Below, one piece after another: positions 11,780 through 21,487 of a stretch of 64,000 nucleotides of DNA. This DNA comes from Triangularia verruculosa (Eukaryota; Ascomycota; Sordariomycetes; Sordariales; Podosporaceae). Both the position numbers and the translations under genes were made by a program. The stretch lies in contig MU863899.1 in assembly GCA_033296885.1 (NCBI GenBank), positions 186,001-250,000 on the forward strand, in the 5' to 3' direction. The first letter of the stretch is position 1. The number at the start of each line of letters is the position of its first letter. Under the pieces are notes generated by a model. It was not told the DNA's origin. It did not search any database and saw nothing but the letters and a program-made list of their open reading frames with translations.

Positions 11780-12372
11780 ATCAGGAAAGGGGATGGGGGT
11801 TTAAGGGGGTTGCTGATGGGGAAAAAATGTAATCAGTCAGTCAGTCAGTCGGTTAGGGGGCAGTTGACCTAAACGTCTGCCCGTTGGCAACAAACACAAA
11901 GGGTAGGAAATTTTACTTTTGGGTGGGGGGGGGGGGGGGGGGTGTTGAGGGTTTGTGTAAACGGAGTTTTTATTTTCTTTTTGTAGTTGGAAGTTTTGTA
12001 AACCAGTAGCCTGTTAGCTTAAAAGAATGGGGGCGTATCTGGACATTTCTTGACAAATTGAATGATAAGTATTTGAAGCGGTTGATAGTGATTTGTAGAT
12101 TTGGCCAGTTCTGCTTTTTCTCATGATTTTTTTTGCTTGCAAGACAAGGCCATGCGAAATGCAAAAGAAAGGGGAGAGCAGTCAGACAAAGATAAAAGAG
12201 CAAGAAAAAAAGGACTTTGTACTCGTACACTAGAGCTTTCACGGCTTATTGTGAGACTCGGTTTCCATTTATTCTTCCCTTTCTCTTTCCCACAATCATC
12301 ATTGGTATCATAAGTTCATGGGAGATGGGTGTAATGGTTTGTTGGTTCCAACTCGTTTTGTGAGGGGGGGAT
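11780..12372. other. convergent 3' intergenic region with a poly-G tract
   Basis: Spacer between Nsp1 (+) and IF1 (-). It contains three GTCA units near 11835, an uninterrupted run of 18 G at 11925-11942, and T-rich 3'-UTR-like sequence. No gene is seen. Confidence 0.6.
11925..11942. repeat. homopolymer G18
   Basis: Eighteen consecutive G in the 3' region of the Nsp1 gene. Such tracts are slippage-prone, so the assembled length may be unreliable. Confidence 0.8.
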
Positions 12373-13108
12373 TTAGTTGTGCTCGCCACCCTGCTCCTTG
12401 GTGATCTCGTCACTGTTTTTTTTTTGGCTCTAGTCAGCATATGGTCTTGTAAGGTAGATATGGGGGAGGGGGAGTACTAACATGTGGTCGGAGAGCTTCT
12501 GGAGGTGATCCTGCTGCTCTCTGAGCTTCGCCTTGAGGGCGAGGAGCTTCTCCTTCTCGCGCTGACGGATGGCAAAGTCCTCCTGGGCCTTTTCGCGGCG
12601 CTGGAAGGCGTCACTATATGTTGAGAGTCATGTTAGTGGTCTGTGGCTCATTGGCTTTAAAGATAGCAAACTTGTTATTGTTGTTGCTGTTGTTGTTTTA
12701 GAAGAGAGGTTGGGAGGGGATGCGTGGGCCGGAGGGACCGCCGGGATAAGCCCCGCTGCGCTGGGAGCGGAGGAGCTATCGGCTGGGCCAAGGATGCCAG
12801 GAAAGGCTGATGTCATGATCCGAATGTTTTCAACCTTGCCGGTAGAGCTCCCCCCTTCCTTCGCGGGATTTTTGGTAGGCTTAACCGCAACCCTCAATTT
12901 CTCTTCTTCCTTATGGGAGGTTCGCCGGGAAGGGACCGAATGCGTGATTATGCTGTGAGAGGGAAGGAGAGGGGGAATAAACGTACCCCTGGCCGCCAGT
13001 CTTGGGAGGAGCGCCGGTGTCACCAGCAGCCATGACGCGCGAGGTCGTCGCGAAGGTGCGGGAGAGGAGCGCCGGGCGGGCGACCTTGGTGAATGTTGTG
13101 CGAAGCAT
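12373..13108 (-). CDS. INH1: mitochondrial F1F0-ATPase inhibitor IF1
   Basis: Small matrix protein that binds F1 and blocks ATP hydrolysis when the membrane potential collapses. Exons 13108-12987, 12613-12482 and 12412-12373 give 97 aa. The N-terminus (MLRTTFTKVARPALLSRTFATTSR) is an Arg-rich amphipathic mitochondrial presequence. The mature part GQG-DAFQRREKAQEDFAIRQ is the conserved inhibitory segment, followed by the coiled coil EKEKLLALKAKLREQQDHLQKL and a short His-ending tail GGEHN. Splice frames fit exactly: the first junction makes the Gly before DAFQ, and the second joins SDHI to DEITKEQ. The first intron, 373 nt, is much longer than its neighbours but has a good CACTAAC/TGACTC branch region and TATAG acceptor. 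Confidence 0.93.
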
Positions 13109-15371
13109 TGTGATTGGAGTTTGCGGTTGTCTCTGCGAGCGGGAGGAACGGTGTCAGCAGCTTGCAATTGAAGTTGTCTTCCTTTCGTTTATGCGTCCGT
13201 GATTGCTGGATGGTTGGGAAAGAGGGAGGTCTTACAATTGAACAACTGTTTGTTTGTATTTTGCGATGACGGAGTTGGGAGAACGGATGGTCTGATCACA
13301 AGTTGAGAAGGTAGGCTTCAAAGATGGAAGTGGAGAGCTTTTCTATCTTCGCCGAGTTCCAGGCAAGCGAACGTCAAGCTTCCATAGAAGCGGGACAAGC
13401 GGACAGCGGTTCAAGCCCGGAGCCCCACTGTTTTGTACAGCCCACTTGGCTTGTGAAGCTGTTCGTAATTATCGGCTATGACGGAGTGGCCTGAGGCAGT
13501 CACCCCACTGGATGATGCGGCAGGCAGTGTTGACAGGCACGGAGCTTGGATGTTCAATTTGCGGGGATTCGTGATGCCCCGCAGTTTGTGCTCCTGATAT
13601 TCTCCTGATTGTTGGCCTGGCAGGTCAGATGTAGCTCTAGAACACCGACTACATCGTACGGCAAGTGTTCTGGACCTAGGCTTATGGGAGGAGCAATATA
13701 GCTGAGCGTGGTCTAGAGCCGTGTGTGCCGGTTTTACCTCGCGAGCTGGATCCCTGAAACGTTCTTCCAAGACCTCACAAATGATAAGGCTGCATTACAA
13801 GAAACTGTGTTTACCAAGAAGGTTTGGATTGTTTCTGACGCCATTGGTGGTTGTCTGGAGAGATATAGGCATTCGCGACAAGGCACCGCGGTCCTATGTT
13901 AATGTGTGTCTCGGGAAATGCCATGGTTGCGAATACCTAACTGGAAAGGCAGAGCGCGTTGCCGGGCTACAGTGTCAGTGTCGTGAGCGAGGTAAGGTTG
14001 GTCTACAGCTTGGGAGTCTGATGAAGCCCAAAATTACCTCGTTGGATATGTCCTCCATCCACTCGTTGACTGCTGAACGTTCTAGAAAGTAAGCGATAGC
14101 GGTCAGTGGAACTGGCTGCCCGAACCCCTCTTTGCTGGCATAGGCCTGACCGCCATAATAAACCATAGGTAAGAGCAAATAAACCTTGGGGGTTGCGTTG
14201 GTTCGAGGCTGGAGGGGGATCCTCAACTGGGACGGGAGTCCTTGGTCTTGAAGATGATTATGGTCTGTGGCTCGGGTTTCTTTTTATGGCGATGGGTCTC
14301 AAGAGGATTCACACTAGAAGGCAGCAAGTTTCAGAGACGCCACTCCTAAGTGCCGCAAGTTGGCGCTGTCTGATGCCAGTCAAAGCAGTGACGTACTTGG
14401 ACCTGGCGCGTCGCTTGACTTGTCACGTGTTGATCTTACTTTCCATCGGGTGGTGATCGGGTCCCAAACAGGAGTGGACGAGGGGGGCAGAGGGGCTTTG
14501 CACAGGCCCCCTCGCCCACCCAATTTCACTGGTCGTCACCCCGTCCAGGCCAGCCCACTCACGGCATCCCGCTCGCCTTGTGGTTGTCGCTGGTGCTTTC
14601 CGCCTTGCCCCTTCCCTCATTTCCAACTTTGCATCCAAAACCGGTGACTCTGCCCATTTCCACCCTTCATCCCCAACTCCAGGCGTTATACTTCGTCCAC
14701 CAACTTTCCCGTCAACGAACCTCGCTCCGCGAACACTGCTCTCTGCAAAAACCAACACACTACTCGATCTCTTAGTTCCCCCCCCAAGGTGAGTCTGCAT
14801 TGCCGTCCCCCGTCCCCCGTCCCCCGTCCCCCGTCCCCCGTCTCCCCCGTCAGCCTCCGCTGCATCTACCAGCTGCACCGCTGCACACCACACACTCCCC
14901 CTCTGTCGTCATCGCGACCGCGACCGCGACCGCATCCTGCCCGGAGGACGACTTTGTGGACGATGGCATCGAGAGAGGTCACTTATTCGCCGCGAGCACA
15001 TGGGATCTTCAATTGCCCCTTTTCAGCCAACACACGAACGGCGGCCCAAGGCCTGGACAGGGCTGCGTTGCGCATGCCCCACCGAGAGCGGGGAGCATCC
15101 TTTGCTCGCCCAAGCCCATGAAGTCAGCACGGTGCCTGCGCAATCGCATCCCTATCGCAAGCTGTTGAGGCAGTCCAGGACGACCAACACTACTTCCTGC
15201 CATTATTTTCACAAACCATCATCGTGTTCGCCCGCACTTGGAAGCAACGACGCACGCAACATCCACCCTCGCAGCGGAGCTCACCGATAACCTTGTTGCC
15301 TTGAGACGGTCCGTGAACCACACCGCGCTAACTTCCACTCCTGCTTGCAGACACCCATCACAACCGACAAA
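13109..15371. promoter_or_regulatory. divergent region IF1 / 14-3-3, with a likely 5'-UTR intron of the 14-3-3 gene
   Basis: Over 2.2 kb without a supported coding gene. The right third (from about 14500) is pyrimidine-rich and looks like the promoter and leader of the 14-3-3 gene. A strong donor CAAG/GTGAGT at 14789 is followed by possible acceptors at 14853 (CCCCGTCAG) and about 15349 (CTGCTTGCAG, just before the start codon). A leader intron is therefore likely, but its extent is uncertain. Confidence 0.5.
14804..14853. repeat. tandem heptamer GTCCCCC-type repeat
   Basis: About six head-to-tail copies of CCCCCGT, the last carrying an extra T, run directly into a possible CAG acceptor. They form the polypyrimidine tract of a probable 5'-UTR intron of the 14-3-3 gene. 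Confidence 0.7.
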
Positions 15372-16399
15372 ATGGGCCACGAAGATGCTGTCTACCTCGC
15401 CAAGCTCGCCGAGCAGGCTGAGCGTTATGAGGGTACGTTTGTGGAGATGATTTTGGGCTGTTCCAGGGTCGCATTCTGACGATTTGACGCCCAACAGAGA
15501 TGGTTGAGAACATGAAGATTGTTGCCTCCGAAGACCGTGATCTCACCGTCGAGGAGAGGAACCTTCTGTCTGTTGCCTACAAGAACGTCATTGGTGCTAG
15601 ACGCGCCTCGTGGAGAATCGTCACCTCGATCGAGCAGAAGGAGGAGTCCAAGGGCAACTCTACCCAGGTCGGCCTTATCAAGGAGTACCGCCAGAAGATC
15701 GAAGCCGAGCTGGCCAAGATCTGTGAGGACATCCTCTCCGTTCTCGACAAGCACCTCATTCCTTCCGCCAAGACTGGCGAGTCCAAGGTCTTCTACCACA
15801 AGATGTTTGTCCCCTCCATAGTACACTTTGTTGAATGGATGTTTCTGACAACGTTGCAGGAAGGGCGACTACCACCGCTACCTCGCCGAGTTCGCCGTTG
15901 GTGACAAGCGCAAGGACTCCGCCGACAAGTCCCTCGAGGCCTACAAGGCTGCCACCGAGGTTGCCCAGACCGAGCTTCCTCCCACTCACCCCATCCGTCT
16001 TGGTCTTGCCCTCAACTTCTCCGTGTTCTACTATGAGATCTTGAACGCTCCCGACCAGGCCTGCCATCTCGCCAAGCAGGCGTTCGATGACGCCATCGCC
16101 GGTACGTAGAGCATTACTGAAACTACGGGAATTTCATGTGTACTGACTAGCGCAATCACAGAGCTCGACACCTTGAGCGAGGAGAGCTACAAGGACAGCA
16201 CTCTTATCATGCAGCTGCTCCGCGACAATTTGGTATGTATTGCTTCGGCGAGGGAAGATTGGGCAAGGCTAACAAACTACTCCAGACTCTCTGGACCTCA
16301 TCCGAGGCCGAGCCTCCTGCTGCTCCTGCCGACGCCCCGGCTGCTGAGGAGCCCAAGGCCGCCGAGGCCCCGGCTGAGGAGGCCAAGCCTACTGAGTAA
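15372..16399 (+). CDS. BMH1: 14-3-3 protein
   Basis: Phosphoserine/threonine-binding dimeric adaptor acting in cytosolic signalling, checkpoint control and transport. Five exons (15372-15432, 15498-15804, 15860-16101, 16162-16232, 16286-16399) give 264 aa. The N-terminal dimer helices (MGHEDAVYLAKLAEQAERYEEMVENMK), the signature RNLLSVAYKNVIGARRASWR, the phosphopeptide-binding YHRYLAEFA and the family box STLIMQLLRDNLTLWTS are all intact. The last about 25 residues are an Ala/Glu/Pro-rich acidic tail, variable in fungi. Every junction restores a conserved codon. The second intron has a less common GTTTGT donor. The start lies 22 nt after a CTTGCAG that may end a leader intron. Confidence 0.97.
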
Positions 16400-17294
16400 A
16401 TTGTGTCATTTGTTTTCCTGGTCTCTTGATAGTGATAACCCTGGTTTATCGTTGGTAAATCCCCTAGGCGGAAACGGTGTATTTGGAGTGCGGACTGGAG
16501 ATGCTCTCGGGTCGTTGCATGTGTTTAGGCAAAATACAGACTTAGGAGGACTTGTGAGGCGGTTATTCACGGTACCTTGAGGGCTAGAGCGCGGCATACA
16601 CGGAGGGCTTTGTTTTTCCTTTCTCACATTGCTTGCCTTTTAGACTCTTCGAGACGGGAAGACCGTCTGGACAAGAAAATCCAAAAACCCCTTCCCCCAA
16701 AACGGCAGTTGTCTTATACTTGGCTTGTAATCGGCAGACTTTTGTACGCTTAGGTTGCCTTATAGATTCTGTTATACCCAAGTGATTGCTTTCCTATGGT
16801 GACTTCTCTGTGGCATGTGCTTGGGTCTTTGATACATATCCCTCAAACTTGGCGTATCTAAACAATATCTCGAGATCTTGATCAGCTAGTTGGAGATCTT
16901 GATCAACATTAAGGCTCCTCTACCCCTGACTCGAGGGCAGCAAGTGACGTAGCCTCCCGCATGCTCAACTCTGGGTGGGTCTTGAATAGCTGATAGTCTA
17001 TCTTCTTGACAACCCGCACAGTTTCTTGTTGCGGTGCTCAGAGAATAGCCTACCTACCCTACAGTTACTTTGCATTGTAGCTCTTTCTGATTCAATGCGG
17101 CCTTGCTGAATGTTATTTGCCTGATCTTGACACCGTTTAGGAATAATAGAGCAATCAGTATATACTCTTCAGACTTGATCGGGGTGGGCGTTAAGAACAC
17201 GATTAACCTTTTCTTCAAGTTATTCTTTTGGGGTAGGTATATTAAACTCCTATCCTGCCCGCCCCTACCTAGGTACTGATTATCTCCTCATTAA
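16400..17294. other. convergent intergenic region
   Basis: Spacer between the 3' ends of 14-3-3 (+) and Dph4 (-). GAGATCTTGATCA occurs twice within about 35 bp near 16870-16905. I see no gene. Confidence 0.55.
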
Positions 17295-17888
17295 TCATTG
17301 ACGTTTCGACTCTTCTTCTTCGTCATTGTCGTCTTGAACAACAACGCCAAAAACAACCCTCAGCCAAAGACTGCAGTCCGCGCAACCGACGACGACCTCG
17401 TCGACACCCGAGTCGGCCGCCTCTTGGAGGTCCGATTCGCGGACTAGGAAGCCCCTTGGGTTGCCGCAGCGGCAGGGTTTGGACCAGGTATCCTCCTCCC
17501 CCTCCCCATCCTCATCCTGTCCAGTACCCCCTCCTCCCTCTTGGTGGGTTAGGTCGTCTAGATCTATCGTTTCGATGCCGGTTTGGAGCTTGTGTTTTCC
17601 TAGCCCTGAACCTGATGATGATGATGATGAGAGGAAAAGGTCGTAGGCTTGCCGGAGGGAGGGGGTGGAGAGGGTGGTGAAGGCGAGGGTTATCTGGTCT
17701 ATTGATGTAGATGATGTGGAAGGAGAAGAAGAGGTCTTGTCCGGGTGGTGGGATAGTAATGCGCGGCGGTAGGATTTCTTGAGGGTTTGTTTTATTTCTG
17801 CGGGGGATAGCCCCGAGGAGAAGAGGGTGGGGGAGAGTGAGAGGATGTCGTAGTGCGTTCGGGGGTGGTTGGTTGGTTGCTGGGTCAT
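17295..17888 (-). CDS. DPH4: diphthamide biosynthesis J-protein Dph4 (DnaJ + CSL zinc finger)
   Basis: Single-exon, 197 aa. An N-terminal J domain (residues about 10-90) has THYDILSLSP, the helix KQTLKKSYRRALLSHHPDK with intact HPD, and FTTLSTPSLRQAYDLFL. A spacer rich in Ser and Gly follows. The C-terminal half is a CSL/DPH zinc finger with Cys pairs CRCG and CADC within the W-C-R-C-G...C-x-x-C-S-L pattern. In yeast, Jjj3/Dph4 works with Dph3 in the first step of diphthamide formation on elongation factor 2. Length and domain order are typical. The gene is convergent with 14-3-3 and in tandem, 678 bp downstream, with eIF3m. Confidence 0.9.
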   Translation of the reverse strand: MTQQPTNHPRTHYDILSLSPTLFSSGLSPAEIKQTLKKSYRRALLSHHPDKTSSSPSTSSTSIDQITLAFTTLSTPSLRQAYDLFLSSSSSSGSGLGKHKLQTGIETIDLDDLTHQEGGGGTGQDEDGEGEEDTWSKPCRCGNPRGFLVRESDLQEAADSGVDEVVVGCADCSLWLRVVFGVVVQDDNDEEEESKRQ

Positions 17889-18566
17889 TTTTGTGTTTCT
17901 TTTTGATTTATTGTGTACCTAGAAAGGTAAGTGGTTGTAGTGCCAGTGATGATGAATTTATGAGGTGGCTTCGGTTGGGTTGGTGATGATGTCCAGGTTT
18001 TGCGTTGTGAGAGAGAGAGACTAGGTAAGTATAGATGAACCAAAAGAGTTGTGAGAAATCTTCCACATAATCACGTGCCTTTGTTACTGGCTGTTCAAGC
18101 TATCAGGAAACATACTTGAAACTCTATGCGAAATGTTGGGGCTGAAGGGAAATCGAGAGTTGCCTCTGGTCAAGGTCGAGTTCTTGCATGCCTTGACGAT
18201 GTTCAAGGTTGGGCCCAATCACAAGATTCACAGCCGTTGGAATAGCATCTTGACTATGATTGTTTGGGTATTACAACGCAAGGAATCGCTATGTCCATGT
18301 CACTCAACACGCCCGTTTATCCCAGCCCGATCCGTTCTTTTGCAGCCAAACGATGAATTTGATGGGGCCCTGGATATCTACTCATGGATGTAATAAAAGC
18401 AACCCGTTTAAAAAAGGAGTCTAGATAAACCCCGCCCAGCCATTTTGGTTTCTCAACGCCAGAAAGGGCCAAACCAAAGTCAATTACCTAGGTTGCCCCC
18501 AAGAGAGATCATGCCATGTCCCTGATGCCACCTCATATCCCTCTATGTCCCAATAGTTGTGCACGT
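17889..18566. promoter_or_regulatory. region between eIF3m end and Dph4 start
   Basis: Holds the 3' UTR of eIF3m and the promoter of Dph4, both on the minus strand. The only ORF of note, 86 codons on the plus strand, has no recognisable feature. A GAGAGAGAGA stretch lies near 18010. Confidence 0.5.
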
Positions 18567-19927
18567 TCAGTCATCATCATCAGTCCGCTGCCTTGGCTGG
18601 CGCCGACGGTCACCTGGGTTGCCGCTGCTGATACCGGCGCCGGCAAGCTTCTTGGCAAGCTGCTCCTCCTCGTTCTTCCTCGCTTGCTCAACCTCAGCCT
18701 GGGCCCTGCGCACAGTGCCAGTGAGGCGATCAACAACCAACTTGAACTGATCGATTCTCGTACCCAGCTCACGCCACTGCTTCTCGCCAAACACACGGTA
18801 GGTGGTTCTGTGGACGAGGAACACCTTTTGCTTCTGAGAAAGTCTGCCCTCGACAAGCTTGGCGCGGACAACGTCGATCGTCCACATCTCAACGTCCTCG
18901 GACGGGATCTGAAGCGCCTTGGCAATATTGGCGTAGGGAATCTCGCGGTTGGGTGTGCTGGCAGCGAGACTGGCAAAGGTAAGAAGACGCATCTTGCGCT
19001 GCAGCTTCTCGTTGTCAAGCTTCTCCTTCTCGATCCAACCCTCGTGCTCCTCTCTGAAGTCGTTATAGTCTTCGAGGTCCTGCTCGGTGAAGATGTCGAG
19101 AAGCTGGGAGTAGACGGGCTGGGAGTCGCTGAGCGCCTGGACGCTGGGGAGGGCGCGAAGATCCTGGAAATCGAACCGGGTGGGGGAAGAGATAGCCATC
19201 TTGAGGGCCTTGAGGGAGTATTGTCGGGCCTCCTCAGCCTCGGCCTCCTCGCGGTCGAAGGTGGAAAGGGCCTTGAGAAGGTAGGTATATGACTCTCTGT
19301 GTAATTTGTTGTCAGCAAATTTTCCCAGGTCCGCTATCCTGCCTGTACTCACTCATCATCACCAGCCTCGGCAGCGGCATCTGACACATCGATATAGAGC
19401 TTGCGCTGATCCTCGGCGCTGGTCTCCCAATCGGCAAACCACGCCTCCAGGTTCTTTAACCGGGGCTTGAGCAACTCATACTGGCCGTGTTGGCGAATGA
19501 AACGAATGATCTGCAAGAAAACATTGTAGCGGACGGGGTTCTTCGAGTCCAGAAGGTTGAAAACGGTGCTGAGGGCGTTCGCGGCCAGGGTGAAGCCGTG
19601 GGTCGGCGAGGATGTGATAGGCTTGAGAAGGTTGCTGCAGATGGTAGGGAGGTGCTTCTTGGGCTCGTTGGACTGCAGGACCAGGTGGATGAGGAGGTTG
19701 ATCGCACCAGTAAACTCCTTCTCGGGAACCGTGTTCAAAACGCCGGCGCTCTTGACGATAGCCTCGAGAGCTTCCTCATTCTTCTCCTTCCCGAGCAGAG
19801 ACCTGACCTCGTCGCCAATCTGGACAGGGTGGTCGGTCTTGGCCGAGTTGGTCTGAATGTAGTCGGCCATCTCCTGCGCCAGCTCGGCGAAGGTGCCATC
19901 GACGAAAATCAGCTGAGGGGAAGCCAT
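18567..19927 (-). CDS. eif3m: eIF3 subunit M (PCI-domain protein)
   Basis: Subunit of the eIF3 scaffold in translation initiation. Exons 19927-19353 and 19296-18567 give 434 aa. The conserved fungal N-terminus MASPQLIFVDGTFAELAQEMADYI starts here. Helical repeats follow, then the PCI module (about residues 230-380: LPSVQAL...YANIAKALQIPSEDVEMWTIDVVRAKLVEGRLSQKQKVFLVHRTTYRVFG) and a charged tail ending TDDDD. The 56-nt intron joins AGDDE to ESYTYLLKAL in frame. The same reading frame stays open upstream to an ATG at 20287, which would add 120 Pro/Ser-rich residues (554 aa). I chose the downstream start because family members begin there and it gives the expected length. The upstream frame may be a real alternative N-terminus. 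Confidence 0.93.
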
Positions 19928-21487
19928 TTTCGCGGTGTTGTCGGCGTGGGGTGTGTAGGATAAGCCCCAAAATTCGAGATAAAGTGAGGCGCCTTCGACG
20001 ACCGAGTCGGTGTATTCAGAGGTATTGGGGTCCGGGTAGTCGTCTAGATCGGACGGGATACGGTCGGAATGGAGGTCAGAGGGGGGCTTGGACCGACCGA
20101 TATCGTGAAAATCTTCTGGGATTGTTGGCGGAGAAATGGCATCCAGAGACTCGTAAGGCGGTAGGGGACCCGGCGGGAGGGTTCGGACCGGTGGGAGTGC
20201 TTTCTTTGTCAATTCGGTGCCCTCTGCTGCTTTCGCCTCACCAAACCCTGGGACGGCAGAATCTTGCTGCCCCGCATTCGATGCCATTTTTCTTTGCGTC
20301 TGTGGGCGATAAGTCACGTGAAAATGGCGCTAGGCGATAAGAAGATACTTAAGCGAGAGGAGCTAGTCTTGTAGTAGAAGGCGGGGCATTATGAGCTTTC
20401 AGTTTCACTGGAAGGCATTCACTGGCAGGCATTTCCATCAACAATAAATAGGTCGATAATAGCAGGACGACAATGTTACAGCTTGACGAGTTCTTTCGCC
20501 TCGGCAATGGGCTCTTAGCAAGCAGCCGGGAGCCATCAGAAGCACCACTCTCGGCAGAAACTTTCAGCATGAGACGAGCAGGTCAAGAAACGGCTTTGGT
20601 GATCAAGGTTATCCAACCGTCTTGGTGCGTGGTTCGAGGGTGAGAGCAAACACTTGCACTTCCCATTTATCTTGGATAGAGGTTTGAAGTGGGACTTAAC
20701 ATACAAGCGCCACGATCATGGTGCAAGTCAAGCCACAGTCCTGACTTCTTTGCAGAGGCGGAGCTTGACAGCTGCCGATCTGCCGCTTGAAGAGGCGGGT
20801 CTCCCACACTGACCGGGCCCCAAAGGAAACCACGAGGTCGCTGTTGACCGAGAATGAAGGACTGCCCCGAGGAAGGCTTCACTGACAAGTAAGCTCAGGA
20901 TTTCTGTCTTGAAATCTTGGGAAAAGCTTGAAATCGCAAGACCAACAGAGCAACAGGTGACAACTGAGAAGAGTCACACTTCCCGGCCACCAACCTTCCA
21001 GTGCGAAGCCCACTTGACCCCAGAAATCTGGACATGACCAGCCCTACGACAAGACAACGGCACACCTCCGGTGTCAGCCCCTGCAGCAAGCCAAGCATCC
21101 TGATTGCGGCGGATCATTCGTAAACCCGTTACAAGTGCTCCGTCAGCACCACTGGGCGATCGAACACCCCGGTATCCTGAGTCAGCCGGTGATTGGAGGC
21201 ACTCGTTGGAGTCTAGCGCGCCCGTGTTAGAGGCCGCTGGGGCGCGGTTCCCAGCCCGTTTACCAAAGGTCCCGTCGAGTGATGCTATGATTTCTGGAGG
21301 TAGCTGTTCTTCAACTGCGAGGTAACACGTTCATCCGTCGCAGGCATCTTTTCCAGGCACCACCACCCACCGACCACTGCGCGCCCGCACAACAGGCTCC
21401 ATCCGGCAGTTCGCCCACCTTAACGCTGCCGCACCTCCTACATAACCATATCGTCACCGTCTCGCCTGGAATACTGCTTTCGCTGTC
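19928..21487. promoter_or_regulatory. divergent region eIF3m / PRD-4 kinase
   Basis: The first 360 bp next to eIF3m is open in its frame (see the eIF3m entry). The rest shows no supported gene and must contain both promoters. The 100 bp before the kinase start is pyrimidine-rich. Confidence 0.5.

Noticed and set aside
13405..13420. GGTTCAAGCCCGG resembling a tRNA T arm
   Set aside because: No matching acceptor stem or D arm could be built around it.
18516..19292. 258-codon plus-strand ORF opposite eIF3m
   Set aside because: Shadow of the conserved PCI-domain exon.
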